Positions 15,208 to 17,554 of a DNA stretch of 17,554 nt are shown piece after piece. Origin of the DNA: CAZCWX01 sp964502465 (GTDB lineage Bacteria > Desulfobacterota > Binatia > Bin18); assembly GCA_964502465.1 (NCBI GenBank), contig CAZCWX010000632.1, positions 1-17,554 on the forward strand, written 5' to 3'. The translations under genes were made by a program, and so were the position numbers. The notes beneath the pieces were generated by a model. The model was not told the DNA's origin. It did no database searches and saw nothing but the letters and a program-made list of their open reading frames with translations. Each line of letters begins with the position of its first letter. The first letter of the stretch is position 1.

Positions 15208-16416
15208 ATGACACATCGCATCCATGTCCTCCACCTCATTACCCGCCTGATCGTAGGCGGAGCGCAGGAGAATACGATGCTCACCGCGCAGTTGCTCGAT
15301 CAGACCAGATGGGAGGTCGAGATCATCAGCGGTATCGAGACGGGCAGCGAAGGCAGCCTGATCGAGACAGTACGCGAACGCGGCATCGCGCTGACGCTCG
15401 AACCTAGCCTGGTGCGTGCGGTGAATCCGCTCCACGACCTGCAGGCGCTCTTCCGTCTGACCCGCTTCATGCGCCGTGGCCGTTATACCATTGTCCACAC
15501 GCACAGCTCGAAGGCTGGCATCCTGGGACGTTGGGCCGCCAAACTCGCCGGCATCCCCATTATCGTCCATACCGTCCACGGCTGGGGACATCACGACCGC
15601 CAACACCCTCTGGTGCGCGCCTCCTATATATGGCTGGAAAAATTGACGCTGCCCATCACCGATAAATTGATCGTCGTCTCGCCGCTCAACATGAAAAAAG
15701 GGCTGCTGGACAGCATTGGTAACTCGGATAACTATGAGATCATTCGCAGCGGCATCGATCTGGAGCGTTTCGGTCATCCGCGAGCACCCCGCTACGAAAC
15801 GCGCGCTGCCTTGGGCATCCCGCAAGACGCCCCCCTCGTCGGCACGGTGACACGTCTTTCGCCTCAGAAGGCGCCGCTGGACTTTGTGCGTGCCGCAACG
15901 CTGGTAGCCAAACAAGCACCGGAGACCTGGTTTGTCATGGCGGGAGACGGCCCTCTGCGCGCTGCAGTAGAAGCCTTGGCCACCGAGCTGGGCGTCGCCA
16001 GCCGCTTAGTGCTGACTGGCCTGCGTTACGACATACCCGAACTCATGGCCGCTTTTGACGTGTTCGCGCTCTCCTCCCTATGGGAAGGGTCACCACGCGT
16101 GCTCCCTCAGGCTATGGCCACCGGGCTGCCGATTGTGACCACAGCGTGTGATGGCTGCGTCGAGGCGGTGGAGGATGGCGTTAATGGTCTGCAGACGCCG
16201 CCTGGCGCGCCGTCTGCATTGGCCCAGGCGCTACTCAGGCTCTTGCAAGACCCCGCGCTGGCCCGTCGGATGGGCGCTGCCGGGCGGGCTCGTGCAGCGG
16301 AGTTCAGCGACCACAGGATGGTGAGCCAGATTGCGGCATTGTATACAGAGTTGCTCAAACACAAAGGGCTCATGACTGAGACGGCATCTGATGCACACAC
16401 AGATGAACATGAATGA
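15208..16416 (+). CDS. GT4-family glycosyltransferase
   Basis: A 402-residue GT-B enzyme with a near-textbook GT4 layout. The N-terminal half has 'VLHLITRLIVGGAQENTMLT', 'HTHSSKAGILGRWAAKLAGI' and 'VHTVHGWG'. The donor half has 'VGTVTRLSPQKAPLDFVRAA', 'FVMAGDGPLRAAVEAL', 'SSLWEGSPRVLPQAMATGLP' and 'IVTTACDGCVEAV'. The 'EGSPRVLPQAMA' stretch keeps the first Glu of the E-x7-E motif but has Gln where the second Glu usually is. This occurs in members of the group and should not prevent activity. The 'HTHSSKAGILGR' motif is shared with enzymes that build O-antigen, capsule and exopolysaccharide. It sits 44 bp after the preceding gene, the largest gap in the operon. The ribosome binding site is weak. 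Cytoplasmic or peripheral membrane location is expected. Confidence 0.9.
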   Translation: MTHRIHVLHLITRLIVGGAQENTMLTAQLLDQTRWEVEIISGIETGSEGSLIETVRERGIALTLEPSLVRAVNPLHDLQALFRLTRFMRRGRYTIVHTHSSKAGILGRWAAKLAGIPIIVHTVHGWGHHDRQHPLVRASYIWLEKLTLPITDKLIVVSPLNMKKGLLDSIGNSDNYEIIRSGIDLERFGHPRAPRYETRAALGIPQDAPLVGTVTRLSPQKAPLDFVRAATLVAKQAPETWFVMAGDGPLRAAVEALATELGVASRLVLTGLRYDIPELMAAFDVFALSSLWEGSPRVLPQAMATGLPIVTTACDGCVEAVEDGVNGLQTPPGAPSALAQALLRLLQDPALARRMGAAGRARAAEFSDHRMVSQIAALYTELLKHKGLMTETASDAHTDEHE

Positions 16417-16509
16417 CCATCGCTCGGGCAGGTGCTCGACATCCCCTACGCGCAGGCAAGTCGTCTCGTCTCTACCCCCTTGGGCACGAAAGAGGACCTT
16501 GGTATACAA

Positions 16510-17554
16510 ATGAGTGCTAAGGCAAATCCTGTGAAAAGACAACGGAGACGTTTGGCGGTCCCCCTGCTCGATCTCAAGGCTCAGTACCGTGAGCTCGAAA
16601 CCGAAATCATGGAAGCGAGCGAGAGGTTTGTGTCAGCCAGCAGTTTATCCTGGGCCCGCGGGTACGGGGACTCGAAGAACGTATCGCGGCGTATTCACGC
16701 TGTCGCTACGGTGTGGGCGTCTCCTCAGGAACCGATGCGCTGCTTGTGGCGCTCATGGCCCTTGGCATCGGACCGGGCGATGAAGTGATCACCTCTCCAT
16801 TTACGTTTTTCGCCACCGGTGGGACTATCGCCCGTCTTGGCGCCCGTCCGTTGTTCTGCGACATCGATCCCATCACCTATAACTTATCTCCTGAGTCGGT
16901 TGCGGACCTGATGGCGACCCAGTGTGAACAGCGTAACGGTTGCTTAGTGAATCGGTGGACTGGAGGTATAGTGAAGGTCCTGCTGCCAGTCCACCTCTTT
17001 GGACAGATGGCGGACATGGATCCGTTGCTAGAGCTGGCATGGAGGTACAACCTCAGAGTAGTTGAGGACGCCGCTCAAGCCATCGGTGCAGCATATCCCG
17101 GCGGTCGGCGTGCCGGCAGTATGGGGGATATCGGGTGTTTTTCCTTCTTCCCCAGCAAAAACCTGGGAGCCTTCGGCGATGCCGGAATGTGTACGACCAA
17201 CGATCCCGCGCTGGCAGAACGCCTGAGGGTGCTACGCGTTCACGGCGGCCAGCCCAAGTACCACCACGCTGTGATTGGCGGCAACTTTCGGCTCGACGAA
17301 CTACAGGCGGTAGTGTTGTTGGTCAAATTCAAATACTTAGATTGCTGGACGGCACGCCGCCAGGAAAATGCGCGCTACTATGATACCGCTTTTGCGGAAG
17401 CTAGCCTCAACAGCTGTGTTTCGACCCCTCGAGTGATGGAGGGACACCGACATATTTTCAACCAGTATGTGCTCCGAGTTGAGTCCCGCGATGCACTCAA
17501 ACAACATCTTACCGAGGCCCGGATCGGGACGGAGGTGTATTATCCGATTCCACT
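16510..17554 (+). pseudogene. DegT/DnrJ/EryC1/StrS sugar aminotransferase, frameshifted, partial
   Basis: From ATG 16510 the frame gives 'VPLLDLKAQYRELETEIMEA', the family's N-terminal signature, then loses homology after 'SER' near 16626. The frame starting at 16626 restores it: 'VCVSQQFILGPRVRGLEERI', 'YGVGVSSGTDALLVALMALG', 'GDEVITSPFTFFATGGTIAR', 'VLLPVHLFGQMADMD', 'VVEDAAQAIGAA' and 'GCFSFFPSKNLGAFGDAG'. The Lys at 17157-17159 forms the PLP aldimine, and 'VVEDAAQAIGA' holds the ring-binding Asp. This frame stays open to the window edge, about 348 residues in all, close to the end of a normal 370-residue protein. The join fits the loss of one G at 16626 (GAGAGG|TTTGTG). Enzymes of this family aminate keto-sugars for surface glycans (for example WbpE). 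A sequencing error, real decay or rare frameshifting are all possible. It is last in the operon here, 93 bp after the previous gene. Confidence 0.75.

Overview
The window carries no rRNA, tRNA or housekeeping marker, so taxonomy is inference only. By eye the G+C content is moderate to high, somewhat higher in the right half. An uncultured environmental bacterium fits: heptamer repeats and a 'CCCTGAGC...TCGAAGGG' intergenic repeat, a DUF58/BatA/von Willebrand A (vWA) cluster, and an exopolysaccharide-type operon with two asparagine-synthase-like amidotransferases. I would not name a phylum.

Layout. (1) 1-440: N-terminal part of an ISAs1-family transposase on the minus strand, broken after about 120 residues. 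(2) 676-843: a 55-residue glycine-zipper membrane peptide on the plus strand. (3) 957-6374, minus strand: three genes reading right to left, DUF58 protein, BatA-like membrane vWA protein, and a large membrane protein with two vWA domains around a class-I amidotransferase-like domain. This looks like the MoxR-associated vWA system, but no MoxR ATPase gene lies upstream in the window. A heptamer-repeat block with a 12-bp inverted repeat separates the DUF58 and BatA genes. (4) 6498-7607: a patch of gene remnants. It holds a tyrosine recombinase reduced to its two ends, an intact AbrB-type antitoxin followed by a VapC toxin lacking its N-terminal half, and a short methyltransferase-like fragment. 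(5) 7565-8557: an exported protein of unknown function. (6) 8643-8778: a repeat element with inverted ends. (7) 8822 to the right edge, plus strand: a polysaccharide or glycan operon in the order AsnB, GT4, AsnB, GT4, GT4, DegT aminotransferase. The last gene has a frameshift near its start and runs off the window.

How the genes may work together. The minus-strand cluster is probably an envelope-anchored vWA complex, with DUF58 cytoplasmic or membrane-associated and the two larger proteins in the membrane. The plus-strand operon probably builds a surface glycan: the DegT enzyme would make an amino sugar, the three GT4 enzymes would add sugars, and the two AsnB-type enzymes would use glutamine to amidate carboxyl groups such as uronic acids. 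No described defence system, CRISPR array or biosynthetic system outside these classes was recognised. The most unusual points are the alternating amidotransferase/glycosyltransferase order and the run of internally deleted genes at 6.5-7.6 kb.
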